Below, piece after piece: positions 46,748 to 55,145 of a stretch of DNA of 64,000 bases. Below the pieces are notes generated by a model. The model was not told where the DNA came from. It made no database searches and worked only from the letters and a program-made list of their open reading frames with translations. The position numbers were made by a program, and so were the translations under genes. The stretch's first letter is position 1; each line of letters begins with the position of its first letter. The stretch is from positions 62,001 to 126,000 of the forward strand of contig CAKZPD010000037.1 in the NCBI GenBank assembly GCA_937138475.1, written 5' to 3'. This DNA is from an uncultured Sulfitobacter sp. (GTDB lineage Bacteria > Pseudomonadota > Alphaproteobacteria > Rhodobacterales > Rhodobacteraceae).

Positions 46748-47734
46748 TCACAGCGTGTCGGCAAGCCAGCGCTTCAACAGGAAATGCGCTATCGACCCCT
46801 TGCGCGCCGGCAGGATGCGGGGGTGATCCCCCGACAGCGCCTGCAACACCTCTTCACGGCTGGCCCAAAGCGCATCTTCGATTTCAACCGGATCGACCAG
46901 GATCTCTGTGTTGACCGCCCGCCCGGCGCAACCCACCATCAAGGACGCCGGAAATGGCCAGGGCTGGCTTGCAAGATACTGCACCTCTTCAACTTGGATC
47001 GCGGTTTCCTCAAACACCTCGCGCCGCACCGCTGCTTCCAGCGTCTCGCCGGGTTCCACGAAACCGGCCAACAGGGAATACATTCGCTCGGGCCACCCGT
47101 GCGACCGCCCAAGCAACACGCTGTTTCCATGGGTGATCAGCATGATCACAACCGGATCGGTGCGCGGGAAATGCGCCGCCGCGCAGGCCGGACAATGGCG
47201 CTGCCAGCCCGCTTGTGCGATCACCGTCTTATGGCCGCAAGCGGCGCAAAAGCCATGTGTGCCATGCCATCCGATGATCGCCTTGGCGGTCGCGGCCAAT
47301 TCGGCATCCCGCGGCGACAGCCACGTCATGATGCGGCGCAATTCCGCAAACACCTGCCCCTCGGGCAGCAAAGGGTGCCATTGTTCACTTGGATCGGTGA
47401 AGGCGCCGACACTGTTCAGATCCGCCGCGTCGGGCTGCCAATCGGATATATCTATGGCAAAGCGCGCGCCGCCCGGCTCCTCTCCCAAAAAGCCCGACTC
47501 CTCTCCCAAAAAGATCGCACCGTCCGCGCGCCCCTCCAACAAGGGGTGATCCATCGCCAGGCGCACCAGCTTGGCCGGATTTGCGCGCGTGATCAGCGGC
47601 TTACCCCGCCACAACACAACCGCCCGCGTTGCATCCTCCGCCTGCGCCCGCGCAATCGCCTTGGCGTCGCTGCGCATCGCGCCGCCCCGATCAAAGGCCG
47701 ATCCGCCAAAGGTCACTTGTTCCGCGTTTCTCAT
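46748..47734 (-). CDS. nudC: NAD+/NADH diphosphatase (Nudix) NudC
   Basis: Nudix hydrolase that splits NADH or decaps NAD-RNA, 328 residues. A zinc site (CAACGHK, later CPACAAAHFPR), the Nudix box GFVEPGETLEAAVRREVFEE and the NudC motif SQPWPFPASLM are all present. ATG 47734 is chosen because AGGGGGA is at proper distance; ATG 47740 directly abuts it. A 7-codon near-duplication (LGEESGF / LGEEPGG) occurs in the N-terminal domain. An open frame runs on to 48511 antisense to the next gene and is an artefact. Confidence 0.93.
   Translation of the reverse strand: MRNAEQVTFGGSAFDRGGAMRSDAKAIARAQAEDATRAVVLWRGKPLITRANPAKLVRLAMDHPLLEGRADGAIFLGEESGFLGEEPGGARFAIDISDWQPDAADLNSVGAFTDPSEQWHPLLPEGQVFAELRRIMTWLSPRDAELAATAKAIIGWHGTHGFCAACGHKTVIAQAGWQRHCPACAAAHFPRTDPVVIMLITHGNSVLLGRSHGWPERMYSLLAGFVEPGETLEAAVRREVFEETAIQVEEVQYLASQPWPFPASLMVGCAGRAVNTEILVDPVEIEDALWASREEVLQALSGDHPRILPARKGSIAHFLLKRWLADTL
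47477..47513 (-). repeat. tandem duplication inside nudC
   Basis: The 16-mer CTCCTCTCCCAAAAAG occurs at 47477-47492 and again at 47498-47513, a 21-bp period. It adds seven residues in frame. It is probably a recent slippage event. Confidence 0.75.
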
Positions 47735-47902
47735 GGTCATTCCCCCTTGCCCAGCCCGAGGTTGCACGCGGCCCTGCGCATTGCAAGCCACCAAGCCCGT
47801 CGCATCGGCCGCAAACATCCCCCAAACATCCCCATTGCCTGTCAGGCTGATTTCTCCTAATTTTCTTGTTTCAAGGGGAAACGCCACGCAAGGAGCCTCG
47901 CG

Positions 47903-49693
47903 ATCCAAACCTCGTCCTTTGCCCTGCGGATACTGGCGACGACGGATCTGCACATGCAGCTTTCGGGCTATAACTATGTGCATGGGCGCGCCGCGGACAG
48001 CGGTGGCTTGGCCGGGCTTTGTTCCTTGATAAACCGTCAGCGCCGCCAAATTCAGGATCGCGGCGGGTTGTGTCTGCTGTTTGACAATGGCGATACGGTT
48101 CAGGGCAACGCCCTGGCCGAGATGTGCATACACCACCCCGAGCTGCCCCACCCGATGGCGCAGGCGATGAACTACTTGGGGTATGACGCGCTTGGTCTGG
48201 GCAATCACGATCTGGATTTTGGCATCGCCGCGCTTGATCGCTTTTGCCGCGAATGTCAGATGCCGGTGATCAGCAGCAACCTGTCGGCAAAGGGCCTGCC
48301 GCTGGTTGCCCCCCATGCCATTTTGGAACGGCGCCTGGCCAATCACCCGATCAAGATCGGGGTGCTGTCGACCATGCCCCGGCAAACGGCCAGCTGGAAC
48401 CGGCATCATCTGGAAGGTCAGGCCCAGCTTGAACCGCCCTTGCAAGCCGTGCGGCGGGCAATCGCCGCCCTGAAATCCGGCGGCGCCGACCTGATCATTG
48501 CGCTGGCCCATTGCGGCATTGCCCGATCAGACAAACGGGATATCCAGGAAAACCAAATCGAAGATCTGGTCGCGTTCCCCGCCATTGACGCGGTGATCGC
48601 CGGGCATTCGCATCAGCGGTTTCCCGCACCGGGCTTTGAGGGCCGCACCGGCATAGATACCCAAAAGGGCACCATCAACGGGCGCCCCGTGGCACAACCC
48701 GCCCCCTATGGCGCCGAGCTGGCCATCCTTGACCTGACCCTTGGGCGCTCTGCGCAAGGGTGGTGCATTTATACCGCCAAGGCACGTCTGGAACAGCCAA
48801 CACCGCTGGCGCGTGACAACCCCGATATCCTAAAAATTAGCGCCCCTATGCACAACATAACCTGTGGTTTTCTGGCGCAACCGGTCGCCGGATCCGTGCC
48901 CGCGATCAACAGCTTTTTCTCGACCCTTCGTCCCAGCAAGGTTCAGGCCCTGCTGGCCGATGTCAGACGCAAGGCCATCCAGCCCCTCGTGCGGGACACC
49001 GATCTGGCGCAGTTGCCGCTTTTGGCCGCAACCTGCGACTATTTGGCGGATGGGCCAGAAAATTACATCAATGTGGAAAACGGCTGGATCGAACGGCGCC
49101 ACATCACCGGCATGACCCCATTTTCAGATCAAATCTGGGTATTGCGCCTGCGCGCGGCCCAAATTCAACAATGGCTGGATTGGGGCGCCGGCCTGTTCGC
49201 GCGCCCACAGAATGGCGCACCCCTGATCTGCAAAGATTTTCCACTGCATAACTTTGATACGCTGCACGGGTTGCAATATGAAATCATTCCGGGGGACGCG
49301 CAGCCGGCGCGCAATCTGCGTTGGCAGGGGCGCCCGCTTGACCCCGATCAGGAATTTCTGGTCGCAACGACCCATTATCGCGCCAGCGGCGGAGGAGGCA
49401 TCACCGCCTTTGACGATCGCCACATCGTGCTTCGCACCGAATTGGTGCTGGAGCGCGCGCTGACCGATTTCCTGGCCGCCGGGGATTTCAGCCAGATCAA
49501 CGATCCGCATCCCTGGCGCCTGACCCCGCGACAGGCGGCCTGTGTCACCTATGATGCGCCACCCGCGGCCCTGGCGCATCTGGATGAAATCGCGGATTTT
49601 CGACCGAAACGCATCAGCACCACCAGCACAGGGATGGCGCGGCTTCAGTTGCAGCTTGCACCCAAGGGCGCGCCGCCCTATATCACCCCCTGA
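47903..49693 (+). CDS. 5'-nucleotidase / cyclic-nucleotide phosphodiesterase family protein, apparent ATC start
   Basis: A two-domain metallophosphatase of the 5'-nucleotidase family (UshA/CpdB type), 596 residues. Metal motifs: TTDLHMQL (Asp, His), FDNGDTVQGN, LGLGNHDLDFG, ALAHCGIA and AGHSHQRF; the C-terminal substrate domain has YINVENGWIERR and ASGGGGITAFD. The first ATG (47954) falls after the Asp-x-His motif, so the real start must be upstream, yet no ATG, GTG or TTG lies in the open frame back to its stop at 47858. AAGGAG (47890-47895) stands seven bases before an ATC at 47903, which I take as the start. No signal peptide is seen, unusual for the family. Confidence 0.8.
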   Translation: MQTSSFALRILATTDLHMQLSGYNYVHGRAADSGGLAGLCSLINRQRRQIQDRGGLCLLFDNGDTVQGNALAEMCIHHPELPHPMAQAMNYLGYDALGLGNHDLDFGIAALDRFCRECQMPVISSNLSAKGLPLVAPHAILERRLANHPIKIGVLSTMPRQTASWNRHHLEGQAQLEPPLQAVRRAIAALKSGGADLIIALAHCGIARSDKRDIQENQIEDLVAFPAIDAVIAGHSHQRFPAPGFEGRTGIDTQKGTINGRPVAQPAPYGAELAILDLTLGRSAQGWCIYTAKARLEQPTPLARDNPDILKISAPMHNITCGFLAQPVAGSVPAINSFFSTLRPSKVQALLADVRRKAIQPLVRDTDLAQLPLLAATCDYLADGPENYINVENGWIERRHITGMTPFSDQIWVLRLRAAQIQQWLDWGAGLFARPQNGAPLICKDFPLHNFDTLHGLQYEIIPGDAQPARNLRWQGRPLDPDQEFLVATTHYRASGGGGITAFDDRHIVLRTELVLERALTDFLAAGDFSQINDPHPWRLTPRQAACVTYDAPPAALAHLDEIADFRPKRISTTSTGMARLQLQLAPKGAPPYITP

Positions 49694-49787
49694 GAGGTTG
49701 GCGCGGGCGAGCGCCTCGCCAACCCGGTCAGATCCGGAAGGAAGCAGCCGTAACGAGCCCCGCTTGGGTCGTTGTCCAGCCTCTCAC
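49691..49787 (+). ncRNA. ffs: signal recognition particle RNA (4.5S, small bacterial type)
   Basis: A bacterial SRP RNA of about 97 nt. The universal SRP54-binding loop is plain: GGTCAGATCCGGAAGGAAGC followed by AGCCGTAACGAGCC. The ends pair: TGAGAGGTTGG (49691-49701) with CCAGCCTCTCA (49776-49786). The exact ends are estimated to within 2-3 nt. It starts on the stop codon of the nucleotidase gene and stands before dnaX, the same order as scr-dnaX-yaaK-recR in Bacillus. Confidence 0.95.
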
Positions 49788-49905
49788 CTTCTGCTTTTGC
49801 GCGATGTATTCTTTCGGTGAATCTTAACGGCTTTGGTGGATTTCCCCTGTTCACAGGCTTAGGGTTGCCGCAACTTGCGATTCCACCCATTAGCCAAGGC
49901 GTTCC

Positions 49906-51681
49906 ATGACCGATACCCCCCAGCCCAAATATCAGGTGCTTGCCCGTAAATACCGTCCGGAAACCTTTGTTGATCTGGTCGGGCAAGATGCCATGGTGCG
50001 GACGCTGAAAAATGCCTTTGATGCCGACCGGATCGCCCAAGCGTTTATAATGACCGGCATACGCGGCACCGGCAAAACCACCACAGCGCGGATCATCGCC
50101 AAGGGGATGAACTGTATCGGCAGCGATGGTCAGGGCGGCCCCACCACCCAGCCTTGCGGCCGCTGCGAACATTGCACCGCGATCATGGAAGGGCGCCATG
50201 TCGACGTGGTGGAAATGGATGCCGCCAGCAACACCGGCGTTGCCAACATCCGCGAGATCATCGATTCGGTGCATTACCGGGCGGCCTCGGCGCGCTATAA
50301 GGTCTATATCATCGACGAAGTGCACATGCTGTCGACCGGCGCCTTTAATGCTTTGCTTAAAACGCTGGAAGAACCCCCGGCCCATGTGAAATTCATTTTC
50401 GCCACAACCGAAATCCGCAAAGTTCCGGTAACGGTTCTGTCGCGGTGCCAGCGTTTTGACCTGCGCCGGATCGAACCCGAGGTGATGATCGCCCTGCTGC
50501 GCAAGATCGCCAACGCCGAGACGGCGCAGATTGCCGATGATGCGCTGGCACTGATCACCCGCGCCGCCGAAGGGTCAGCGCGCGATGCGACATCCCTGTT
50601 GGATCAGGCCATCAGCCATGGCGCGGGGGAGACCACCGCCGATCAGGTGCGGGCGATGCTGGGATTGGCAGACCGCGGACGGGTCTTGGACCTGTTTGAT
50701 ATGGTGCTGCGCGGCGATGCCGCCGGCGCGCTTTCCGAGCTGTCGGCGCAATATGCAGATGGCGCTGATCCGATGGCGGTTCTGCGCGATCTGGCCGAGA
50801 TCACCCATTGGGTTTCGGTGGTCAAGATCACCCCCGAGGCCGCCGACGATCCCACCGTTTCACCGGACGAGCGGGCGCGCGGTCAAGCCATGGCCCAAGA
50901 CCTGCCGATGCGGATACTCACCCGGATGTGGCAGATGCTGCTCAAGGCGCTGGAAGAAGTGGCCGCGGCCCCCAATGCGATGATGGCCGCCGAGATGGCG
51001 ATCATCCGCCTGACCCATGTCGCGGATCTGCCCGCCCCAGAAGAACTGCTGCGCAAGCTGAATGCCAGCCCGCCGCCCAGCGCCCCCGCACCGCGCACGG
51101 GCGGCCCCGCCCCGGCGGCTGGCCCGGCGGGCAGCAGCGGCGCATTGGCGCCCCCCGCCCAACCGACACAGCGCGGCAGCGGCGGGGCGACCACAGGCAG
51201 CGGCAATGTGACCGCAGCACTGGCCGTTGCGTCCGACAGCGCCCTGGCGCGCTTTCCCAGCTTTGAGCATGTTGTGGAACTGATCCGTCAGAACCGCGAT
51301 GTCAAACTGTTGGTCGAGGTCGAAACCGGCTTGCAGCTGGCCGCCTATCAACCCGGACGGATCGAATTTGTGCCCACCGCTGCCGCGCCGCGGGATCTGG
51401 CCCATCGGCTGGGGCAGCGCTTGCAACTTTGGACCGGCAACCGCTGGGCGGTCAGCGTCGTGAACGAAGGCGGGGCCGAAACCATTGCCGCCCGCCGCGA
51501 CGCTGCGGATTTGGCGCTGCGGGCCAAGGCCGAGGCCCATCCCTTGATGCAAGCCGTGTTGATGCAGTTCCCCAAGGCGGCGATCACCTCAATTCGGACG
51601 CCGCAGCAGATCGCGGCCAAAGCCGTTGCCGAGGCCCTGCCCGAAGTCGAGGACGAATGGGATCCCTTCGAGGATGGCTGA
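49906..51681 (+). CDS. dnaX: DNA polymerase III subunit gamma/tau
   Basis: The clamp-loader ATPase of the replicative polymerase, 591 residues. The N-terminal AAA+ domain has Walker A GIRGTGKTTTARI, a zinc site (CGRCEHC with the earlier Cys), Walker B VYIIDEVHML and sensor LLKTLEEPPAHVKFIFATTE. A Pro/Ala/Gly-rich linker (about 385-435) precedes the tau C-terminal domain. I saw no A-rich slippery run for making gamma by frameshift. It leads the dnaX-ybaB-recR operon. Confidence 0.96.
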   Translation: MTDTPQPKYQVLARKYRPETFVDLVGQDAMVRTLKNAFDADRIAQAFIMTGIRGTGKTTTARIIAKGMNCIGSDGQGGPTTQPCGRCEHCTAIMEGRHVDVVEMDAASNTGVANIREIIDSVHYRAASARYKVYIIDEVHMLSTGAFNALLKTLEEPPAHVKFIFATTEIRKVPVTVLSRCQRFDLRRIEPEVMIALLRKIANAETAQIADDALALITRAAEGSARDATSLLDQAISHGAGETTADQVRAMLGLADRGRVLDLFDMVLRGDAAGALSELSAQYADGADPMAVLRDLAEITHWVSVVKITPEAADDPTVSPDERARGQAMAQDLPMRILTRMWQMLLKALEEVAAAPNAMMAAEMAIIRLTHVADLPAPEELLRKLNASPPPSAPAPRTGGPAPAAGPAGSSGALAPPAQPTQRGSGGATTGSGNVTAALAVASDSALARFPSFEHVVELIRQNRDVKLLVEVETGLQLAAYQPGRIEFVPTAAAPRDLAHRLGQRLQLWTGNRWAVSVVNEGGAETIAARRDAADLALRAKAEAHPLMQAVLMQFPKAAITSIRTPQQIAAKAVAEALPEVEDEWDPFEDG

Positions 51682-51743
51682 CCCCTTGCCCCCTTTGCGG
51701 CAAGCCCGCATATAGACGCAACCACCAGTGACAGGAGACAGCA

Positions 51744-52088
51744 ATGCTTAAGGGATTGGGCGCCATGGGTGACATGGCCAAAATGATGAAAGCCGCGCAG
51801 GAGATGCAAGGCAAAATGGCGCAGCTTCAGGACGATATGCACAATGTCATCGTCACCGGCGAAAGCGGCGCAGGCCTGGTCAAGGCCACCTGCACCGCCA
51901 AAGGCGAGCTGAAATCGCTGGATATCGACCCGTCGATCTTTAGCGGCGACGACAAGGAAGTTGTCGAGGATTTGATCCTGGCCGCGATCAAGGATGCGCA
52001 GGCCAAAGCCACCGAGCGCGCACAGCAAGAGATGTCTAAGCTGACCCAAGGCATGGGGCTGCCCGCCGACATGAAATTGCCGTTCTGA
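51744..52088 (+). CDS. YbaB/EbfC family nucleoid-associated protein
   Basis: A 114-residue DNA-binding dimer of the YbaB/EbfC family. It begins MLKGLGAMGDMAKMM, has the central block VTGESGAGLVKATCTAKGELKSL-like strands (as GAGLVKATCTAKGELKSLDI) and a C-terminal helix QEMSKLTQGMGLP. GGAGACAGCA precedes ATG 51744. It sits between dnaX and recR as in most bacteria and is thought to aid recombination or nucleoid structure. Confidence 0.95.
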   Translation: MLKGLGAMGDMAKMMKAAQEMQGKMAQLQDDMHNVIVTGESGAGLVKATCTAKGELKSLDIDPSIFSGDDKEVVEDLILAAIKDAQAKATERAQQEMSKLTQGMGLPADMKLPF

Positions 52089-52097
52089 ACCGCCTTT

Positions 52098-52691
52098 ATG
52101 CCCGGCACCGATGACATAGAAGCGCTGATCGAACAGATGGCCAAGCTGCCCGGTTTGGGGCCGCGATCGGCGCGGCGTGCGGTGCTGCATCTGATCCGCA
52201 AACGGGCCATCTTGTTGGCGCCACTTGCACGGGCCATGCAAACCGTCGCCGATACCGCGCGCGAATGTGTCAACTGTGGCAACGTCGGAACCGCCGATCT
52301 GTGTGACATCTGTGCGCAGGACAGCCGCGCGAATGGTGAGCTGTGCGTCGTTGAGGACGTGGCCGACCTATGGGCGATGGAGCGGGCACGGGTGTTCAAA
52401 GGCCGCTATCATGTGTTGGGCGGCACACTGTCGGCGCTGGATGCCATCGGCCCGGATGAGTTGCGCATTCCCAAGCTGAAGGAACGGGTGGCAACCGAAA
52501 ACATCCGCGAAGTGATCCTTGCCTTGAATGCCACCATTGATGGGCAAACCACCGCCCATTACATCGCTGAGCAACTGGAGGCCCATGTTCGGTTGAGCTC
52601 ATTGGCGCAAGGGGTGCCGATCGGCGGAGAGCTGGATTACCTTGACGATGGCACCATCAGCGCCGCGATGCGCGCGCGCAAGGCGCTGTAG
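52098..52691 (+). CDS. recR: recombination protein RecR
   Basis: Works with RecO and RecF to load RecA at gaps, 197 residues. The helix-hairpin-helix [17 protein letters not shown] is followed by a Cys4 zinc finger ([16 protein letters not shown]) and the Toprim domain ([16 protein letters not shown], then [19 protein letters not shown]). The C-terminal [20 protein letters not shown] is the RecR signature. It is 9 bp after ybaB. A GC hairpin follows the stop. Confidence 0.97.
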   Translation: MPGTDDIEALIEQMAKLPGLGPRSARRAVLHLIRKRAILLAPLARAMQTVADTARECVNCGNVGTADLCDICAQDSRANGELCVVEDVADLWAMERARVFKGRYHVLGGTLSALDAIGPDELRIPKLKERVATENIREVILALNATIDGQTTAHYIAEQLEAHVRLSSLAQGVPIGGELDYLDDGTISAAMRARKAL

Positions 52692-52705
52692 CCCCGCCGG
52701 CGGGG
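52692..52705 (+). terminator. GC-rich hairpin after recR
   Basis: CCCCGCCGGCGGGG, a perfect palindrome (5-bp stem, 4-nt loop), begins directly after the recR stop. It has no T-run, so intrinsic termination is doubtful. Confidence 0.4.
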
Positions 52706-52750
52706 GCAATAGAGGCGCGTTCTTGCCGACGTCCCGCCAGAGGAAAGGGG

Positions 52751-52786
52751 GGCCTCCGGCGGGGATATTTAGGAACAAAAGAAGCC
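52751..52786 (+). repeat. dispersed intergenic repeat, copy B
   Basis: Forward copy with variable pair AG and the full GAAGCC end, between the converging recR and decarboxylase genes. Confidence 0.9.
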
Positions 52787-52798
52787 GGCGTGGCTTTG

Positions 52799-53971
52799 TC
52801 AGATCACCGTGACATGCAACGGCGGAAAGCCATTGAAGCCCACCGAGGCGTAACTTGAGGTATAGGCACCGCAGTTGCGAATGACGATCTTATCGCCGCT
52901 TTGCAGAGCCAATGGCAGTTGCACCGGGCGTTTTTCGTAGAGAATATCGGCGCTGTCGCAGCTGGGTCCGGCGAGGATACATGGCCCGGTTTCGCCGCCA
53001 TCATGCGCGGTGACGAATGGATAGCGAATTGCCTCGCCTTCGGTTTCCGCGAGCCCCGAAAAACGTCCAATATCCAGGTAGACCCAGCGGTGCAGATCGG
53101 CGGTATCTTTGCGCGCCACCAGCAGCACCTGCGCGGCGATATGGCCGGCACCTGCGACAAGGCCGCGACCGGGTTCAGCCATGATTTCGGCCACAGCACC
53201 AAAGCGCGCCTGCACAAGGGCCATCACATCGGCGGCATATTGGCTGGGCGGGGCAATGTCCTGCCCATAATCGGCGGGAAAGCCACCACCGATGTTCAGC
53301 AGTTGCAAATCGAATCCGGCGGCACGGGCGGCATGCCAATGCGGGGCGATCTGATCCAGAACCGGCGCCCAGGCGCTGGCCTGCCGGGTTTGCGAGCCGA
53401 CGTGAAAGGACAGCCCATGCACGATCAGGCCCAGCGCATCTGCGGCCTGCATCAGCTCTGGCAACATCGCCGGAGCACAGCCGAATTTGCGGGACAAGGG
53501 CCAATCGGCCAGGCTGTTTTGTACCAGCACCCGCAGATAGACCTTTGCGCCTGGCGCCTGGGCTGCGATCTTTTCCAGCTCGCTCAGGCTATCGGCGGCA
53601 AAAAGCCCGATACCCGCAGCATGGGCGAACGCGATATCGCCGGGTTTCTTGATGGTATTGCCGAAAGATATCTTTTCGGGCGCGGCCCCTGCCGCCAGAC
53701 ACAGGGCAATTTCAGCGCGCGACGCGGCGTCAAACCCTGATCCCTGATCGGCCAATATCTTGATCACCTCGGGCGCGGGGTTCGCCTTGACCGCATAATG
53801 TATCCGCGCCGCACCCAGGCCGGCTTGCAGCGCCTTATATTGCGCCAGCACCCGGTCGCGGCTTATGACCAAGGTTGGCTCATCAAAGCTGTGCGCGTTG
53901 ATATAGGCCAGAGCGGGATCAAAGGTGGACAGCGTATCGGCGCGCAGGGCGCCGGTTGAAATCGCGTTCAT
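52799..53971 (-). CDS. ornithine/lysine decarboxylase, PLP fold type III
   Basis: Makes putrescine or cadaverine for polyamines, 390 residues. The PLP Lys is in IHYAVKANPAPEV; other motifs are GFDAASRAEI, the His of GLSFHVGSQT, LNIGGGFPADYG, AEPGRGLV, and the catalytic Cys of GPSCDSADIL. The sequence is of the eukaryote-like ODC/LDC type. ATG 53971 follows TTGGAG; ATG 53977 abuts it. A 259-bp upstream leader is unassigned. Substrate preference between ornithine and lysine cannot be told. Confidence 0.93.
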   Translation of the reverse strand: MNAISTGALRADTLSTFDPALAYINAHSFDEPTLVISRDRVLAQYKALQAGLGAARIHYAVKANPAPEVIKILADQGSGFDAASRAEIALCLAAGAAPEKISFGNTIKKPGDIAFAHAAGIGLFAADSLSELEKIAAQAPGAKVYLRVLVQNSLADWPLSRKFGCAPAMLPELMQAADALGLIVHGLSFHVGSQTRQASAWAPVLDQIAPHWHAARAAGFDLQLLNIGGGFPADYGQDIAPPSQYAADVMALVQARFGAVAEIMAEPGRGLVAGAGHIAAQVLLVARKDTADLHRWVYLDIGRFSGLAETEGEAIRYPFVTAHDGGETGPCILAGPSCDSADILYEKRPVQLPLALQSGDKIVIRNCGAYTSSYASVGFNGFPPLHVTVI

Positions 53972-54230
53972 GGTCATCTCCAAAAGAACGAAAAGGGCAA
54001 GCCCATAGGTCACAAAAGGAGACGTTACCGTCGCTACATAAACGCGGGTCAGTCAGGACGATTGACCGGCCAGAGGCGCGTGCGTTGGCGTCTGTGAAGG
54101 CGCATTTACGCCAATTTCAGATTCGCACAAGATGGAAAATGACCTTGGCCCAACTTTTTCCGCTGGCGCAGTTTTGCAACACCGCCGAGCAAACAAGGCC
54201 GATGCCCGCGGCACCGGCCCTGTGTCAGGC
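53972..54230 (-). other. unassigned leader region upstream of the decarboxylase
   Basis: 259 bp without a credible gene on either strand. The minus strand holds several short inverted repeats, for example GGCG-TAAATG-CGCC around 54100-54115. Alphaproteobacterial ornithine decarboxylase genes often have a structured leader (speF motif). I cannot match that consensus here. Confidence 0.3.
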
Positions 54231-55007
54231 TTAGGCGAATGGGTTCGCGTCGTCGTCTTCTTCTTCGTCCTCATGCGCGCCATCGGGCAGGTTGAAGAAG
54301 CTATCGGCGTCCGAGAAATCACCGGCGGGGCTGTCATCTTCTTCGGTCGAGGTGCCCGACAGGGTAAAGGTTTCAAGCCCTTCGATCGCCGTGGGGATTT
54401 TCGGTTCCGCGTCCATGCCAAGGCTTTGCTCGGTGCTGACCAGTTTGCGGCGTTCGTCATCGCTCATCACTGGGGCATCGGCGGCCTTTTTGGCGGCAGC
54501 CTTTTGCACGGCGGCGTCCAGCTCGGATTGTTTACACAGGCCAAGCGCCACCGGGTCGATGGGTTGAATATTGGCAATATTCCAATGGGTCCGCTCGCGG
54601 ATGGCTTGAATGGTTGGCTTGGTGGTGCCGACCAGCTTGCTGATCTGGCCATCCGACAATTCAGGATGGAACTTCACTAACCACAGGATCGACGCCGGGC
54701 GGTCCTGACGTTTGCTCAGCGGCGTATAGCGCGGCCCGCGGCGCTTTTCTTCACCCTGGGCCGAGGCATTGAACTTAAGCGCCAGCTTGTGCAGCGGGTT
54801 GGCTTCGGCCGCGTCGATCTCTTCTTGGGTCAGCTGGTTGTTGGAAAGCGGGTCAAACCCCTTGACGCCCTGCGCCACATCCCCATCAGCGATGCCCTGG
54901 ATTTCCAACTCATGCATGCCGACAAAATCGGCAATCTGCTTGAATGTGATTGTTGTGTTGTCGACAAGCCAGACGGCAGTTGCCCTGGCCATAATTGGTT
55001 TTGCCAT
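54231..55007 (-). CDS. trcR: DUF1013 protein, cell-cycle transcription factor TrcR
   Basis: A 258-residue protein of the alphaproteobacterial DUF1013 family; the Caulobacter member TrcR follows RNA polymerase and affects cell-cycle transcription. Two helix-turn-helix-like units are seen: TTITFKQIADFVGMHELEI near residue 20 and LSDGQISKLVGTTKPTIQAI near 115. The C-terminal tail is highly acidic (EDEEEDDD). It is monocistronic in appearance and upstream of the decarboxylase leader. Confidence 0.9.
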   Translation of the reverse strand: MAKPIMARATAVWLVDNTTITFKQIADFVGMHELEIQGIADGDVAQGVKGFDPLSNNQLTQEEIDAAEANPLHKLALKFNASAQGEEKRRGPRYTPLSKRQDRPASILWLVKFHPELSDGQISKLVGTTKPTIQAIRERTHWNIANIQPIDPVALGLCKQSELDAAVQKAAAKKAADAPVMSDDERRKLVSTEQSLGMDAEPKIPTAIEGLETFTLSGTSTEEDDSPAGDFSDADSFFNLPDGAHEDEEEDDDANPFA

Positions 55008-55145
55008 CTTAACGCTCCTTTGAACAGACCTTCCCCGTCGCCTGAATTGGCTGTCCTGGCTGGCAGAACGGTTTCCATTGTCGGGGAACTTGGCCCCCCG
55101 TATAAATCAGACGACACCCAAAGAAAAGACCCAACTGTTCCCGGC

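Noticed and set aside
47735-48511. N-terminal extension of nudC to 587 codons
   Set aside because: The extension is antisense to the nucleotidase gene, lacks family similarity and the Shine-Dalgarno fits ATG 47734.
49906-51681. Programmed frameshift in dnaX
   Set aside because: No A-rich slippery heptamer was seen in the linker region; only full-length tau is supported.
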